Assembly (NCBI RefSeq): GCF_000471905.2
Contig: NW_006498102.1
Span: 256,267-320,266 of the forward strand
From: Amborella trichopoda
Taxonomy: Eukaryota; Streptophyta; Magnoliopsida; Amborellales; Amborellaceae
DNA length: 64,000 nucleotides
Reading direction: 5' to 3'
How positions within the stretch are numbered: the stretch's first letter is position 1; each line of letters begins with the position of its first letter. The notes below the pieces were generated by a model. It was not told the DNA's origin and did not search any database. It saw nothing but the letters and a program-made list of their open reading frames with translations. Positions 1 to 11,341 of the stretch are shown here, piece after piece. A program made the position numbers and the translations under genes.

Positions 1-265
1 GCCCCATTAAAATACAATGGGACTCGTTCAAGTCTAATATTGTTAAGGCGGAGTTGCAATGGACTCGGTCGACTCGGCCGTAAAACGGAATAGCTGAGCC
101 CAAATACAATGGGACTCGCTCAAGTCTAATATTGTTAAGGCGGAGTTGAGCCCAAATACAATGGGACTCGCTCAAGTCTAATATTGTTAAGGCGGAGTTG
201 CAATGGACTCGGTTGCAATGGACTCGGTTGACTCGGCCGTAAAACGGAATAGCAGGTCGACGAGT
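1..265. repeat. Scrambled short tandem module
   Basis: A module beginning CCCAAATACAATGGGACTCG and running through GTCTAATATTGTTAAGGCGG occurs three times (near 3, 100 and 149). It alternates with a second module containing GACTCGGCCGTAAAACGG (near 70 and 233). The first module matches the 5' part of the roughly 2-kb non-coding unit that recurs at 2190, 17570, 25670, 37640 and 37840. The second module is absent from those units and may be a transposon end. There is no coding potential. Confidence 0.6.
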
Positions 266-559
266 CACTTAATAAGGATATTTTGGTAATTTAATTTAAA
301 AGGTAGTATTACAAGTATACCCTTTCTATTGATCACACTGATGGTGATGCTATTGAAAAGGTATTTATAGTTTTCAAAGTTTGTTTGATTCTTGGATGCG
401 GGATTTGAGCTGAGTGATATAATGTTCAAACGTTATTCAATATAAACAATTATTGTATAAAGAGAATCAACCCAGAGCAATGGGCTGTTGTGGTTATTAA
501 CTAGGGACATCTCAAGTTCGAATCGAGCTTTGGGATGCTATTATGTGATTTTATTTTTG
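266..559. other. Intergenic, no gene seen
   Basis: AT-rich sequence. A box-B-like stretch (AGTTCGAATCGAG, about 519-531) follows a line resembling a tRNA-derived SINE head. No box A or poly(A) tail delimits it convincingly. Confidence 0.4.
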
Positions 560-1270
560 TCTTCAAAAAAAATAAAAAGAAGAAAATAATATCATCAAAA
601 AAATAAGGAAAAAAATGTTTTACTTTTATCTTAAAAAAAAAAAGAAAACAAAATAATGTCATAAAAAAAAAAAAAGGTAATACAATAAATAATATCATGA
701 AAAAAATAAGGGAAAAAGTATGTTTTACTTTTGTCTTAAAAAAAAAAAAAAAAAAATAATGTCATAAAAAAAGAAGAAGAAAAAAGGTAATACAATATGC
801 ATTTCTTAATACAAAAAACATTTCTTGCAAAAAGACAATGCATCTTCTTATTTTTCTACTTTTGTCTTAAAAAAAAAAATAAAAAGAAGAAAATAATGCC
901 ATAAAAAAAAATAAAAAAGAAAAAAAAGGAAATACTATAAGCATTTCTTACCAAAAGACAAAAAAGACATTGCATCTTCTTATTTTTCTTGTAAAAAAAA
1001 AAAAGGTATTAAAACAAGTATTTCTTGTAAAAAAATATAAAAAATAAAAGGTACTTTGGCAACGTCATTTTCTTATTTTCTTGTAAAAAAATAAAAAGTA
1101 ATACAACAAGCAAAATAAAAGGTAATACAACATCTTCTTTTTTTTCTTGTCAAAAAAAAAAAAAAGGTAATACAAGAAGTATCATATTTTTTTGTCAAAA
1201 AAAAAAAAAGTAATACAACAAGTATTTCTTGTCAAAAAATAAAAGGCATTTCTTAATACAACAAGTATGT
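560..1270. repeat. A-rich low-complexity tract
   Basis: Runs of 8-18 A residues alternate with short words such as GGTAATACAA, AATAATGTCAT and TTTCTTGTAAAAA, repeated many times with variation. It looks like a degenerate A-rich minisatellite expanded from a poly(A) tail. Short open frames here are low-complexity artefacts. Confidence 0.65.
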
Positions 1271-1719
1271 TTTAGTACAAATAGGAATAACTGATCTAAT
1301 TATAATTTTTATTTTTATAATATGGTAATCTTTAGCATAAATTTAGGAATATTTAATTTTAAGATAGGGTTCATATAATGCAACCATTTGAAATATCTCT
1401 CTGTCTCTACTAACAATATCTTCCACTAAATTTATTCTAGAAATCTAAAAAGTTATTTTTTTGAAAAATTACAGTGTTATTTTGAAAACTGATACATATT
1501 CTAATAATTTCTACATTGATAACCAAAAATTTTATTTTTTATTAATTTATTTGTATTATAAATCATGTAATGTACTATTTTTCTTATAGTTGTGAATAAT
1601 ACATTTTAAATTAAATGATATTATAAGATTTTTTGAATTTTTTATTATTTATATAACAAAATAATTATAAAATCTAAACCAACAATTTCAATTTCAGTAT
1701 ATAATATTGTAGTTAGCGA
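1271..1719. other. AT-rich intergenic, no gene seen
   Basis: No long open frame, splice pattern or recognisable repeat boundary was seen here. Confidence 0.5.
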
Positions 1720-2181
1720 GGTTACAATAATTTTGGATTATAGTTAGTTATGTTGTAATAATTTGGGTCTTTTTTTAGCGGATTAAGGTTTTCAGCCAAT
1801 TCGAGATTTTAGTGGCCATTTTTTTTAACGATTTAATCCATTATTGATTGTAGTCTATGTATGGTTATATACTTTATCCATGATAATTCTATGTTTTTTA
1901 ATTTATTTTTTATGAGATGCAAATTTAATGGTTAACATAAATTCATACAGGGAAAGAACATCTCAATATTCATAAATTAATAAAAAAAAAATGAAAGTTA
2001 ACAATGTAATTGGATTCATAAAAAATAACATTTATAATAAATTTTAATAATTCTTTTGGATTTTTTTTAAAGTTTAATCAGACCGATTCGACCAATTCCC
2101 GATCCGAATCGCCTATTCACTGATCCAGATGGGCTTTTGGGATGCCTGATCTGGGACACCGATCCGTTTTTTAAATCACTG
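1720..2181. mobile_element. 3' part of a hAT-like element
   Basis: This segment matches the right half of the element at 9211-10312: shared words include CAGGGAAAGAACATCTCAATATT and GACCGATTCGACC, then ATCCGAATCG. It ends in CGTTTTTTAAATCACTG. The reverse complement, CAGTGATTTAAAAAACG, agrees with the left end of the 9211 element. The left half is not recognisable upstream. The following 8 bp (2182-2189, GCTAAGAC) differ by one base from the satellite-unit sequence GTTAAGAC, suggesting one half of a target duplication. Confidence 0.6.
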
Positions 2182-2871
2182 GCTAAGACCATAGCATATC
2201 GTTATCCCAAAAAAAGGGTTGATATGATAGCTACATTGTAGATGACCTACAACAAAAAAAAAAAAACATAGAAAAATAAACCAATATATTTCAATCAACG
2301 TTAAGAATATAGCAAGTTCATTCTGAGCTCCATTAAAATACACTAGGACTCGCTCAAGTCTAACATTGTTAAGACCGTACAACGGTATTTTATGTACGGA
2401 GCCAAGCAAAGCTAGGGCATGTTTGGGTAGAGGACAAAGCTTGAGGTTGACTTATTTATTTAAATATTAAACCAGTAAATAAGAAATAAGGCGATTCAAG
2501 CCATATATAACCAAAAAGACAAGGAACTACACAATTTAATATTTATAATATACGAAACAATATCTTAAATTGAGTTTTTCTTTTATAGTTAAGGTAAATA
2601 AAATACAATATAATATAAAAAAGTGTCATGTCCATATTGTGTTCTTTTGTATTATATGTAGTGAATATTACATTAAACTAGTATATGAAGAATCGAACTG
2701 GAGCAGTTAATCGGACATGGCCCGAAAGCAGTTCAATTGGCCTAATCGGTAAATTGATTGGTTCAACCGTTCTAACTGGGCAAGTCTCAAGCGGTCAAGA
2801 AAGTGTTTAAAAAAATTTTAAAAATTAAAAAAATCTAATAAAATATAAAAAATAAATTTAAAGAATGATGT
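2182..2871. repeat. Partial ~2-kb non-coding unit (copy 0)
   Basis: Sequence from GACCATAGCATATCGTTATCCC through AATCTAATAAAATATAAAA matches the first third of the unit at 37690-38800. It stops where the XYL1 duplicated block begins. It contains the AACCGGTAAATTGATTGGTT-type segment typical of the unit. There is no open frame. Confidence 0.7.
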
Positions 2872-4100
2872 GAAGTGAGGATCTTTATATTGTAATGGAG
2901 TTTTGTTTTGCGATTTTTGGATTCGAAGTGGCTTATGTTAGTAGACTTGTTTGTCTTAGTGAAGCAAAATTTTGTATTGCATACACTGTGCTAGATCTAC
3001 ATTTTGCCACCTTTCATAAAATAAGTTAAGAAGACAAATGTTTTATGCTCGAACTCATGACCTATGCAAGGTTTGCAAAGTCTACCAATGTGAGATTTAC
3101 AACACTGTGTACTATATATAAATTTGTATTATATTCTAGTGGAATTTTCATTAATATCCTTTGTTAAAACTTTTGTAAATTTTCTTTTATTTTTTACATG
3201 CATACCCCTTTTTCCAAAAGAATTTGTTATATCCAAAATAACACCACTATGGTCCCATTTAGAACAGTGGCACCAACCACTGTCGATCCATTTTGATTTG
3301 TAGTCCCTAGCGCTGCTGATCTTTTGATTTGAGGCGCATTTGGCAATAGGAGGAAGCAACAAAAGATGCTACAGATGTTTTGGAAAATGTTTCTATGGAA
3401 CCCCACCCACATATTTAGAATATTTAACCCCTCATCTCAAAGGTTATATTTGATTACATGGCTAAGATTGCTTGAATCACAATGTCTAGGTCTTAACCAT
3501 TAGATCTTGATTTGACAATTTAGATTTTTTTATGTTTAATTTTTATTCTATATCTCATTTTAAATCATTTTTTATGCATAGATCTGATAGGAGCACACCT
3601 GAAAAAAATAAATAAATAAATAAAATAAATTCTAGTGATAAAATTCTCTAAAATACGCCCTGAAATTTGCAGGGGTATTTTGGTTATTTATTTTTATAAG
3701 AAATATTTTTTTTCCAAGTTCGCCCTATTTTTATGATGGGATGCTCAAAATTTCATCCAAAAAGGATTTGTAGAAAAAAATATGAAAAATAAAACAATAT
3801 TTGACGTGACATTATGATATGAACAATCATTGTTGTGCGATTCAGATCAAACGGCTAAGTAATGGGGTTGCATATATGTTGTTGGCATCTATGCTCTATA
3901 GTAGAGCAAAAGGTGCAAACGGTTCATTAGATTATGTTTGGTTTTTTTGCACTTTCTGGAATTTGATGAAATGCCAAATGCTTTATGACTAACTGAACTG
4001 TTGCACCAAATGCTACGGATCAGACAGCTCCATAGAGGATTTAGCGCTTCCAAATTTGCTACAAAGTGTCAACTGCACTTTAGATCAAATAGATTGGTAG
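2872..4100. other. XYL1 copy 1 3' flank, non-coding
   Basis: Non-coding, conserved in block 2 (45868-46978 plus 51557-51718). It includes a probable MITE shared by both blocks, about 3380-3900, with segments like GGGGTATTTTGGTTATTTAT that also resemble the inside of the 13669 MITE. No gene was seen. Confidence 0.5.
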
Positions 4101-4353
4101 GAAAAGAGCTCGAGCTTAATTGATCAGCACTTGACAATTTGTAATGCAATATCTTAAGTTCAATCCCTATCAAGGGTAGAGGCCCTCTCCCAACTGACTC
4201 TCCAAAAAAACAATTCTAATAACTTGGTGCCCAAGCTTAATTGATCAGCACTTGACAATTTGCAATGCAACATCTTAAATTCAATCCCTACCAAGGGTAG
4301 AGGCTCTCTCTCAACTGACTCACAAAAAACCAAAAAAAAAAAAAAAGGAGTCT
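4101..4353 (+). mobile_element. tRNA-derived SINE, internally duplicated
   Basis: Two tandem copies (4106-4213 and 4231-4346) of a tRNA-like head containing GCTTAATTGATCAGCACTTG, a box-B-like TTCAATCCCTA, and a C/T-rich body. The second copy ends in a 15-A tail. The whole is flanked by a perfect 13-bp direct repeat, AATAGATTGGTAG (4088-4100 and 4354-4366), as expected for a target-site duplication. Block 2 carries a single copy at the same site (51719-51832), so insertion preceded the block duplication. Confidence 0.8.
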
Positions 4354-4679
4354 AATAGATTGGTAGCACTAGGTGCCAAATCCATTAAACACTATGGATT
4401 ACGTGCTACAGTTTCGGTAGAAATGTGCGCTGCTACAGATCTACAATATTATAGCGTCTTTTGGTGCTTCCTCCTTGGTAGGGTAGGGCCAAATGCTCTA
4501 GGGTTCTATGCAATTATAGTAGGCTTATTTGGGTATAACAAAAAAAATCTTTAGAAAAATAAGTATGCACGTAAAAAAATAAAAAAAATGGAGTTTTGTT
4601 CTTTTGTTATCACGAGAATTATAAACAATGTTAGCAAAAATTCCCGCTTACTCTGTTTTGAAGCATTTGTTTAACTATT

Positions 4680-4760
4680 GAATACCACAAAGTTTATCTG
4701 GTGAGGTTCGAACCCTGGGCTCACCGAAAATATGCAATGCCTCCAACAACCGCAAACATA
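4680..4760 (+). other. Pol III box-B-like relic
   Basis: GAGGTTCGAACCCTGGG matches a box B consensus (GGTTCGANNCC), and a similar stretch occurs in block 2 near 52220. There is no cloverleaf, so this is a SINE or tRNA-like relic, not a tRNA gene. Confidence 0.35.
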
Positions 4761-5095
4761 AAGGGTCGCTTCAAAGTTAATAACATACTACTTAGTTGCT
4801 TAGTGCATGTTTGGCAGGCATGGAAATATTTTTGTGGAAGCATTTTCACTTGAGATGATTGAGGTATGAGAGTTTTTCCTCACCAATTGATCCCAACACA
4901 GTTTTTTCATCCTAACCATGAGTTTTGCAAGACCATTTCCCTTGTAAAAAATAAAAGAAACGCTATATCTATCACTTATTGCCCTTCGTTAGAGTAGTCT
5001 ATATTTTTGCAAGCAAGTCCTCTTTGGACCTGCCTTTCAAAAGAAAAAAACAACCCATCAAACAAAAACCTAGCACTCATGTAGAATGACTCTCT

Positions 5096-6999
5096 TCACT
5101 TAGCAATCTCCATCTGCCATGACATGTCAAACTTCTTCCCCAAGGGCAAGGCTAACCCACCCACCTCCACCACCATCCCCCTCTTCGCCTTCCCACCGCC
5201 ACTCTCTCCCTCCCCCTCCTCCTCCTCCACTTCCTCATCAACATTAGCCACATGGCTCATTTCTGAAATTTTCACATGCGTGTCGCTTAATGTCTCTCCG
5301 CCTACCATTATGGAAGTACTCTTTCCAGCACCACTAGGCGCCCCGAGCACCGTTACTTTTTCGATGACTAATCCCAGGCTCTCTGCATACTCTCCTTCCT
5401 CCACATCTGACCAAACCCTAACCTTCATATTGCCAATGCTAGCGTAAAACTTAACATGTGTTGCCGTTCCCCGTCCTATCCCCATTTCTGGCCTCTCGTC
5501 GTCATCCAAGTAGAGCTCTCCCTCTGCCTCACTACTCTCCGTACCCGCAGGGAAGCTAACTACAAGGTGAAACGGTGTGGTTCTCGCTTCTTCCGAAGTC
5601 CTCCCACCTCCTTGCATTGGTAACACCATATTTTGGTAGAGATGCACATTCACAGTGTTCAATGGGGCATCGAGTGTCACGTACCCGCCCTTGGAGACGA
5701 CAGCTCGTGTCATGTCGAAGAGGCTGTACCATATGCCTGGGGGGAATAAAGCACGCACATGTGATGCGCCCTTCTTGAGAACCGGTGAGACCATCACGCC
5801 AGAGCCCAGCAAGAACTGGGTGCTTAGGCCATAGCTTTCGGCATAGTCGGGGAATGAGAAGAAGACTGGCCTTGCGATAGGGGCACCTGTTGTGTGAGCT
5901 AGAAAATTGAGGGTGTAGAAATATGGGAGGAGTTTGTAACGTAAGCCCAGCGCATTGCGAGCCGACTCAGCAACGGTTTCCCACTGATAGAGCTCCTGTC
6001 GCTTTGAGAAGTAGTTTGCGTGGTCCCTGGAGAAGGGGTAGAAAGCACCGAGCTCGATCCATCTATAACAAAGTTCTTCAGTCGTGCCAGGGTAGAACCC
6101 ACATATGTCAGCACCGACCATCGGCATACCAAACATACCAAAATTGAGCATGGTCGAGATCGAGTATCGCAAGTTCTCCCATGTCCCTTGGTTATCACCA
6201 GTCCAGTGCGCTGCATATTTGCCCGAGCCCACAAAAGTTGAGCGAGTGAGCACGAAGGGCCGCTTCCCCTCAAGGCCTTGCAGGGCCTTCTGTGTGGCCT
6301 TGGCCTCTGAGAGGCCATACAGACTGTGTGCATTGTATTCGAGCACACCATTATAGTGGACAGCGCTCTTAGCAATGGTCTTGTATCCAATCGGTACCTT
6401 TGTTCCTGAAGCGTTGATTTTATACGGGGGATCATCCCATCGTGTGTCAGTGATGTTCTTGCAGTCAAGGCAACATTCCGTTACTATACCAGGACCCGGG
6501 CAAGTTTTGTCCTTCGGGATCTCACAGAGACCCGAACAAAAGTTCGAGACCTCATTCATGTCAATCCAAAGGCCATCAACGGGCACATTCTGATGGAATC
6601 GGGCAATCTCTTCTGCCCACCAAGTAGAGGTCTTCGGATTGAGGAAGTCAGGGAAATAGACAGGCCCCGGCCACACTTGGGCCAGGTAAGGGCGGCCGTG
6701 ATATTTTATGAACACATCTTGGGCCATTCCACGGGTGTAAGTGCCATAAGAGGTGTTAACTGCGATCCCAGGGTCGATCAGAACGATATATTTGCGACCA
6801 CTAGCGTGGATGGATTTGAGGAATGGTTGAAGCTTTGAGGGGGGGTAGTTCACCGGGTCAAGGGTGAAGTCCTTTGCAGCATCCATGTGGTCGTCATCAT
6901 TCCAGATGACATCAAGGGGGATGCGGGCATTGTCGTAGCCCTCAACCACTGCCTGCACCACGGACACATTTTTGTACCCCCAACGGCACTGATGGAAAC
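5096..6999 (-). CDS. XYL1 copy 1 exon 3 (catalytic domain)
   Basis: Begins at acceptor CAG|GTTTCC with [10 protein letters not shown] and runs 634 codons to TGA at 5096-5098. In the undisturbed frame it holds the GH31 nucleophile motif [14 protein letters not shown] (Asp435 in full-length numbering) and the acid/base motif [10 protein letters not shown] (Asp557). It then has C-terminal beta domains and a Glu-rich loop ([12 protein letters not shown]). About 35 of 623 residues differ from copy 2. After the exon 2 frameshift this frame is not reached. Confidence 0.88.
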
Positions 7000-7789
7000 C
7001 TGCGAGTGAACAATGGCATTAATGCTTAGCCTTAGAAGCAGTGCATACAATTCTCCTCCTTTATCCAATTTCCTTCTGAAGAACTTTCACATAATGTAAC
7101 TCCAAGAATTCCAAAAACACATATACAATGTTCAGTGCTTGCATTTCCTTTCGATTCACCAAATGAACAAATTACATGCAGACAAATTCCAAGGAACTGC
7201 ACTCCTGTCTCGTGCAAATTCAATTATGTGGTATGAAGTATGTACCGCTTTGGAAAGGGGCCGTTGTCTCAATAACAAATGACAAGCCAAGCAGGTTACT
7301 CACAACCAGTCCAATTCACAATCACAGGTTTGGTTGCTTGATTTATTGTTTTTCCATTCAAAATTTCAAAATCTGGAGTAATAGGAATTATATACTATTT
7401 ATGTTTGTTTCAAGGAGGTCAAAATTACTCTTAGCTATTAGATATCATATTATCTCAGTTTGGATAGTTGGAAAGTTTGATATATTATTTTTTTTGGAAT
7501 TATAAGTCTCGTCAATATCACTCTAAAAACTACACAATTTCCAATATGATGAGCAAGTGTATTTCTCACCTCCTCATACCAAAAGTAAATGGTTTTTTTG
7601 AATACTTTTCTACGGTAATAAGGTAAATTGGTGACTTCATATGACCTTGCAACCCACCATTTTATCCAAGGATTTTCAGGAATAAACTAGGAAATGGTTT
7701 CTTGGAATATAAACTACTAAATTGTTGAAAATATCATCTTAAAACTCGTCAAAATTGGGGCTCTAGATTATTCTCACATTCAATGCTAC

Positions 7790-7935
7790 ATAGATAATGG
7801 GGAACTGCGTTCAATCCCCACGGTTGCGTCATCTAGAATGGAGAGAGGATGCCCCAATACTTTATAAATAATGGGGAACTGCGGTCAAGCCCCATCGTTG
7901 ATCATCTAGAATGGAGAATGAATGCCCTTCGATCT
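7790..7935. repeat. ~75-bp tandem duplication in intron 2
   Basis: Two copies of a unit with AATGGGGAACTGCG, CAATCCCCA and CATCTAGAATGGAGA. Copy 2 has the same pair at about 58835-58975, so the duplication predates the gene duplication. Confidence 0.7.
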
Positions 7936-8144
7936 AAAGTGCACCACACATTAAATGTTTACTGCATTTTTTACTTTATTACTAAAAATTAAAATTATGA
8001 AGATAAATTAGAGTCGCCATTCAAGATTTTTAGATAAATAATGTAAATCCTTTTTTTTTGCTGTTGACTATTGCCACATAGAGACAATTCTCTTCTCACT
8101 TAAAAAAAGCCAAAAGATATGATATTCACCTGAAAAAAAAAAGT

Positions 8145-8345
8145 GTCTCAAGATTGAATAGAGACCAATTTTTAGATGGTAAGATTTAAGGGTTTAAAAA
8201 ACTCAAATTTAAAAAAAAAAAATTTGTGAAAATAATCTGGTAGTTCTCAAGTGGCTCCCAAAATTTCACATTGAAAAAATCTTTCCAAGTAGGTTTCTAA
8301 CTGAGGGAGTAGAAACAAACTATGCTCCCAAGGGAGCTAAAAATA
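8145..8345. mobile_element. MITE-like repeat, member 1
   Basis: From TGTCTCAAGATTGAATAGAG to the CTCCCAAGGGAGC region. Related copies are at about 59305-59520 (paralogous intron) and about 62465-62680 (dispersed). The latter two end in GCATAGTATACGTG. Short, non-coding and repeated, so probably a MITE; ends not proven. Confidence 0.5.
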
Positions 8346-9210
8346 ATTAAGATATTTCCAAGATTACAAAAGAGAGACACCATTGAAATTGAAAGTAACC
8401 TTCTTAAATTATTGAGAATTTCCTCACAAACATAATTGCTAGGAAAAACCTTAAATTGAAGCACTTTGCCCAAAAAATTTCCAAACACATGTAGAGGAAC
8501 CGGCCAGCAACAAGTAAAATTCAAACTGGATGAAAAGAAAAGTTTGTTTGTTGAAGAAAACTAAGAACAGTGTTCTGCTAATATTGGAATGAATGGGGAT
8601 GAAACCGTCTATACATTTTTGGAAAGAAAATAAAATCATACTTCGAACTATGTGGTAATCAATGATATATCGTAGGGAAATCAAGTCATAAAAAAAGAAA
8701 TTCGGAAATTCCCGATTGATTTCCAAATATCGGTTGTAAATGTTACCTCACAATGAATTTGATTTAATGCCGATATTAAATCCACAACAAACAAATGGTA
8801 TGAACAAAACTGAGAACACCAAAATTTCACATTTTGCCATAAACATTTAAGAAGGTTTTATTAGCTGTTTTCTTTTTTATTTTTCCTTTTTTTGGGTTAA
8901 GTATTAGCTGTTTTTCACTTCTCTATTAATCCCACACACAAATAGACCACAGGGCATCCATCATCCGTGCCAAATATCAACCGTGGAGATCAATGGCAGG
9001 CAGTTTCCAATCCCACCATACACAACAGGTGTATATTATAAGTACGTCACCATTGGACATCCACCGGTCATTTCCCTACATTTTTCATTGACTCGACCAA
9101 GACGAACCTACAACTAATCTCGACCGTCCATGATCAAGAACCACCAGTGGATGTCCATGTTGTGTACCATATACTATATATACCACCAGTCCAAGGTGTA
9201 CTACTCTAAC

Positions 9211-10312
9211 CAGTGTTTAAAAAACGCCGAGTCGAACCGGACTCGGAAATCGCCATGGACGGATCGAATCGGCGAAAAAAACGGGAATCGTCCGGTTCTA
9301 CAAAGAACGGGACGATTCTGTACATTGACTCGCCGATTCACTGTACGGAATAGGCGAGTCCGTACAGTGAATCGGCGAGTCCCCGTGTAATTTTTTTTTT
9401 TTTTTTNTTTTTTTTTTTTTTTTTTTTTTGNNNNNNNNNNNNNNNNNNNNGTGATTTTTTTTTAATCCATGATCGAATATTTTTTTGTAATCCATGATAG
9501 AATTTTTTGAAAATTTGTGATTTTTTTTTTTAATCCATGATCGAATTTTTTTTTGTGATCCATGATAGAATTTTTTGAAAATTTGTGATTTTTTTTTTTT
9601 AATGCATGATCGATTTTTTTGAAAATTTGTTTTTTTTTTTTTTTAATTTCATATTATTCAAAGAGAAAATGAGAGAGATGATGATTCTGAGGCCACCCTG
9701 TCCCAACCATATTATTCACATATCGAGTCCCAACAGCAACAGTGTAGGGATGAGCACGACAGTGCAGGTGAGCATGAAGGATGGACAATCTTCGGGGATT
9801 TTAGATTGGGAACACAACAAAACACTAACACTCAGTCAGACGCCTGCTAATATCGATGATTCGTTTTTAGATCGAATCAATGAATTGTTAAACGAATTCA
9901 ATCAATGGCACCAGCGTGACCAAGAAGAACAATAACGTCGTCTATCATTTTATTTTTAGATCATATGTTACTAATTTTATGCTTTATTGTAGTCCATGTA
10001 TGTTGATATACTTATATGTTCATCCTTTTGTGTGATGTAAATTAAATGCTGAATGGCGGTTCATGCAGGGAAAGAACATATCAATATTCGCATATTCATT
10101 CAAAAACATGAAAATTCTTAATGGAGTACCTCATTTCTTATTGAATTCCTAAAAAACAATATTTATAATGAATTTTAATAATTTTTTCGGATTTTTTTTA
10201 AGCTTTATTCTGACCGATTCACCCGATTCCCGATCCGAATCTTCGATTCGCCGATCCGGATCTGTTTTTTGAAAGCCCAATTCGGATCACCGATCCGTTT
10301 TTTAAACCATCA
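9211..10312. mobile_element. Non-autonomous hAT-like element
   Basis: 1.1-kb insertion in intron 2 of copy 1, with an empty site in copy 2 near 60380. It is flanked by a perfect 8-bp direct repeat, ACTCTAAC (9203-9210 and 10313-10320), the target-duplication length of hAT elements. The left end is CAGTGTTTAAAAAACG; the right end inverted is TGATGGTTTAAAAAACG, giving imperfect terminal inverted repeats. The subterminal regions are rich in GATTCG/CCGAATCG words. One open frame of 109 codons (9606-9935, plus) ends in LDRINELLNEFNQWHQRDQE. It resembles no transposase domain I can name and may be a C-terminal remnant. A second, partial copy lies at 1720-2181. Confidence 0.8.
9407..9450. other. Assembly gap and poly(T)
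   Basis: A single N at 9407 and 20 N at 9431-9450 sit within a long T run inside the hAT-like element. The true length is unknown. Confidence 0.95.
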
Positions 10313-10406
10313 ACTCTAACAATAAAATAACAGTAGTATACGAGAGAGATAGATGTACTTAGAGAGAGAAACATAGTTATGTAGAGAGAGAGTCTCATGA
10401 ACTTAC

Positions 10407-11078
10407 CAGAAGCCCAATAGGGCATGGGTGCAGGTCGCCCAACCAAGGATGTGTATTGGTCCACAAGCTAATGGGCTTGGCCCGGCAAAGAAGTAGAAAT
10501 CAAAAATACCCCCAATAACTTTGTATGTTAGAGAAGAGCCACTGTAAAACACATCCATTCCATTGCTATTTAGCAGAAGAACACCATGAGCATTTGAGCC
10601 CTTCCTCAAATCCATGTAAAATGGGTGAGACCCATACAAATCACTGTTCAAGTTAATGGCCGATATATCGGTTGTGTATAGTGTGTATGGATCATTTGGC
10701 TCAAGCTTTATTCCCCTGGGTTGTGTATTCTCACCAAGACCATAGAGATTGGAATTTTCAGGTAGGCCTGTAGAGATTTCAAGATACTGGTCCTTGAAGA
10801 CCATACTGTCGAAAGAGGAATTAAAAAGTGTTTCTCCATTGGATTTTCGTTTAACAGAGAAGCCAAAGGGGTTAGAGACGTAGGAGAAGATGAGATTGTT
10901 GGGGGAAGAGGAAGAAGAGAGAGATTCAGAAGAAGGGAGCACAAACGAGCCTTCTTTTCTAGAGAGAGAATATAATGGAGTTGGGGGCTTCTCTCTGGGG
11001 AGAAGCTCGTAAGGGACCTCCCATCTTTCGTGGTCCGCATCTGTAATGTGAACCCTCAAGCGATTTTCAGTCTCGTGC
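10407..11078 (-). CDS. XYL1 copy 1 exon 2 (2-bp deletion)
   Basis: Begins after the acceptor at 11079-11080 with residues [20 protein letters not shown], part of the GH31 N-terminal domain. [11 protein letters not shown] is the family signature region. In copy 2 the frame reads [20 protein letters not shown]; here two bases are missing between 10466 and 10467, so it reads [11 protein letters not shown] instead. The original reading reappears in another frame to the donor GTAAGT, which shows that only the frame is broken. Confidence 0.9.
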
Positions 11079-11341
11079 CTTCAAAAACACGGAGAAATTG
11101 ACAAAAAAAAAAACAAAATTAGCTCTTTCCTGTTGAATACGGACTAAAAACCCCCCAAAAAAACAAAAAACAAAAAAAGAAGAAGTGAAAATTAGAAAAA
11201 ACCAGATAGGACACTTTGTGTTCAACTTGCTTCGCCATAACAAAGTTTCTATGTAAACATCCCCCCCCCCCCTCCGTATGTAAACACGCCAAGGAAAAAA
11301 AGTTTATTTTTTAACGGGAAAGGTTCATTTTTTAGACGGAA

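Larger units (their letters stand above)
7000..10406 (-). other. Intron 2 of XYL1 copy 1
   Basis: 3.4 kb, GT-AG. The ends align with intron 2 of copy 2 (54714-60454). It contains a ~75-bp tandem duplication (7790-7935), a shared MITE (about 8145-8345) and a 1.1-kb hAT-like insertion (9211-10312) that is absent from copy 2. Confidence 0.85.

Noticed and set aside
501-698. 65-codon minus frame rich in Phe and Lys
   Set aside because: Translation of an A-rich low-complexity tract.
4106-4346. tRNA gene
   Set aside because: Box A/B-like elements are present but no cloverleaf can be formed, and poly(A) plus a target duplication identify a SINE.
5096-5400. Walker A-like [10 protein letters not shown] in both XYL1 proteins
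   Set aside because: It matches GxxxxGK[ST] by chance, sits in a C-terminal beta-sandwich of a secreted glycosidase and has no Walker B or P-loop fold context.
5124-6838. Several plus-strand open frames of 67-107 codons opposite XYL1 exon 3 (and again at 52838-54307)
   Set aside because: They are antisense shadows of the GC-richer catalytic exon, conserved only because both paralogs conserve the minus-strand protein.
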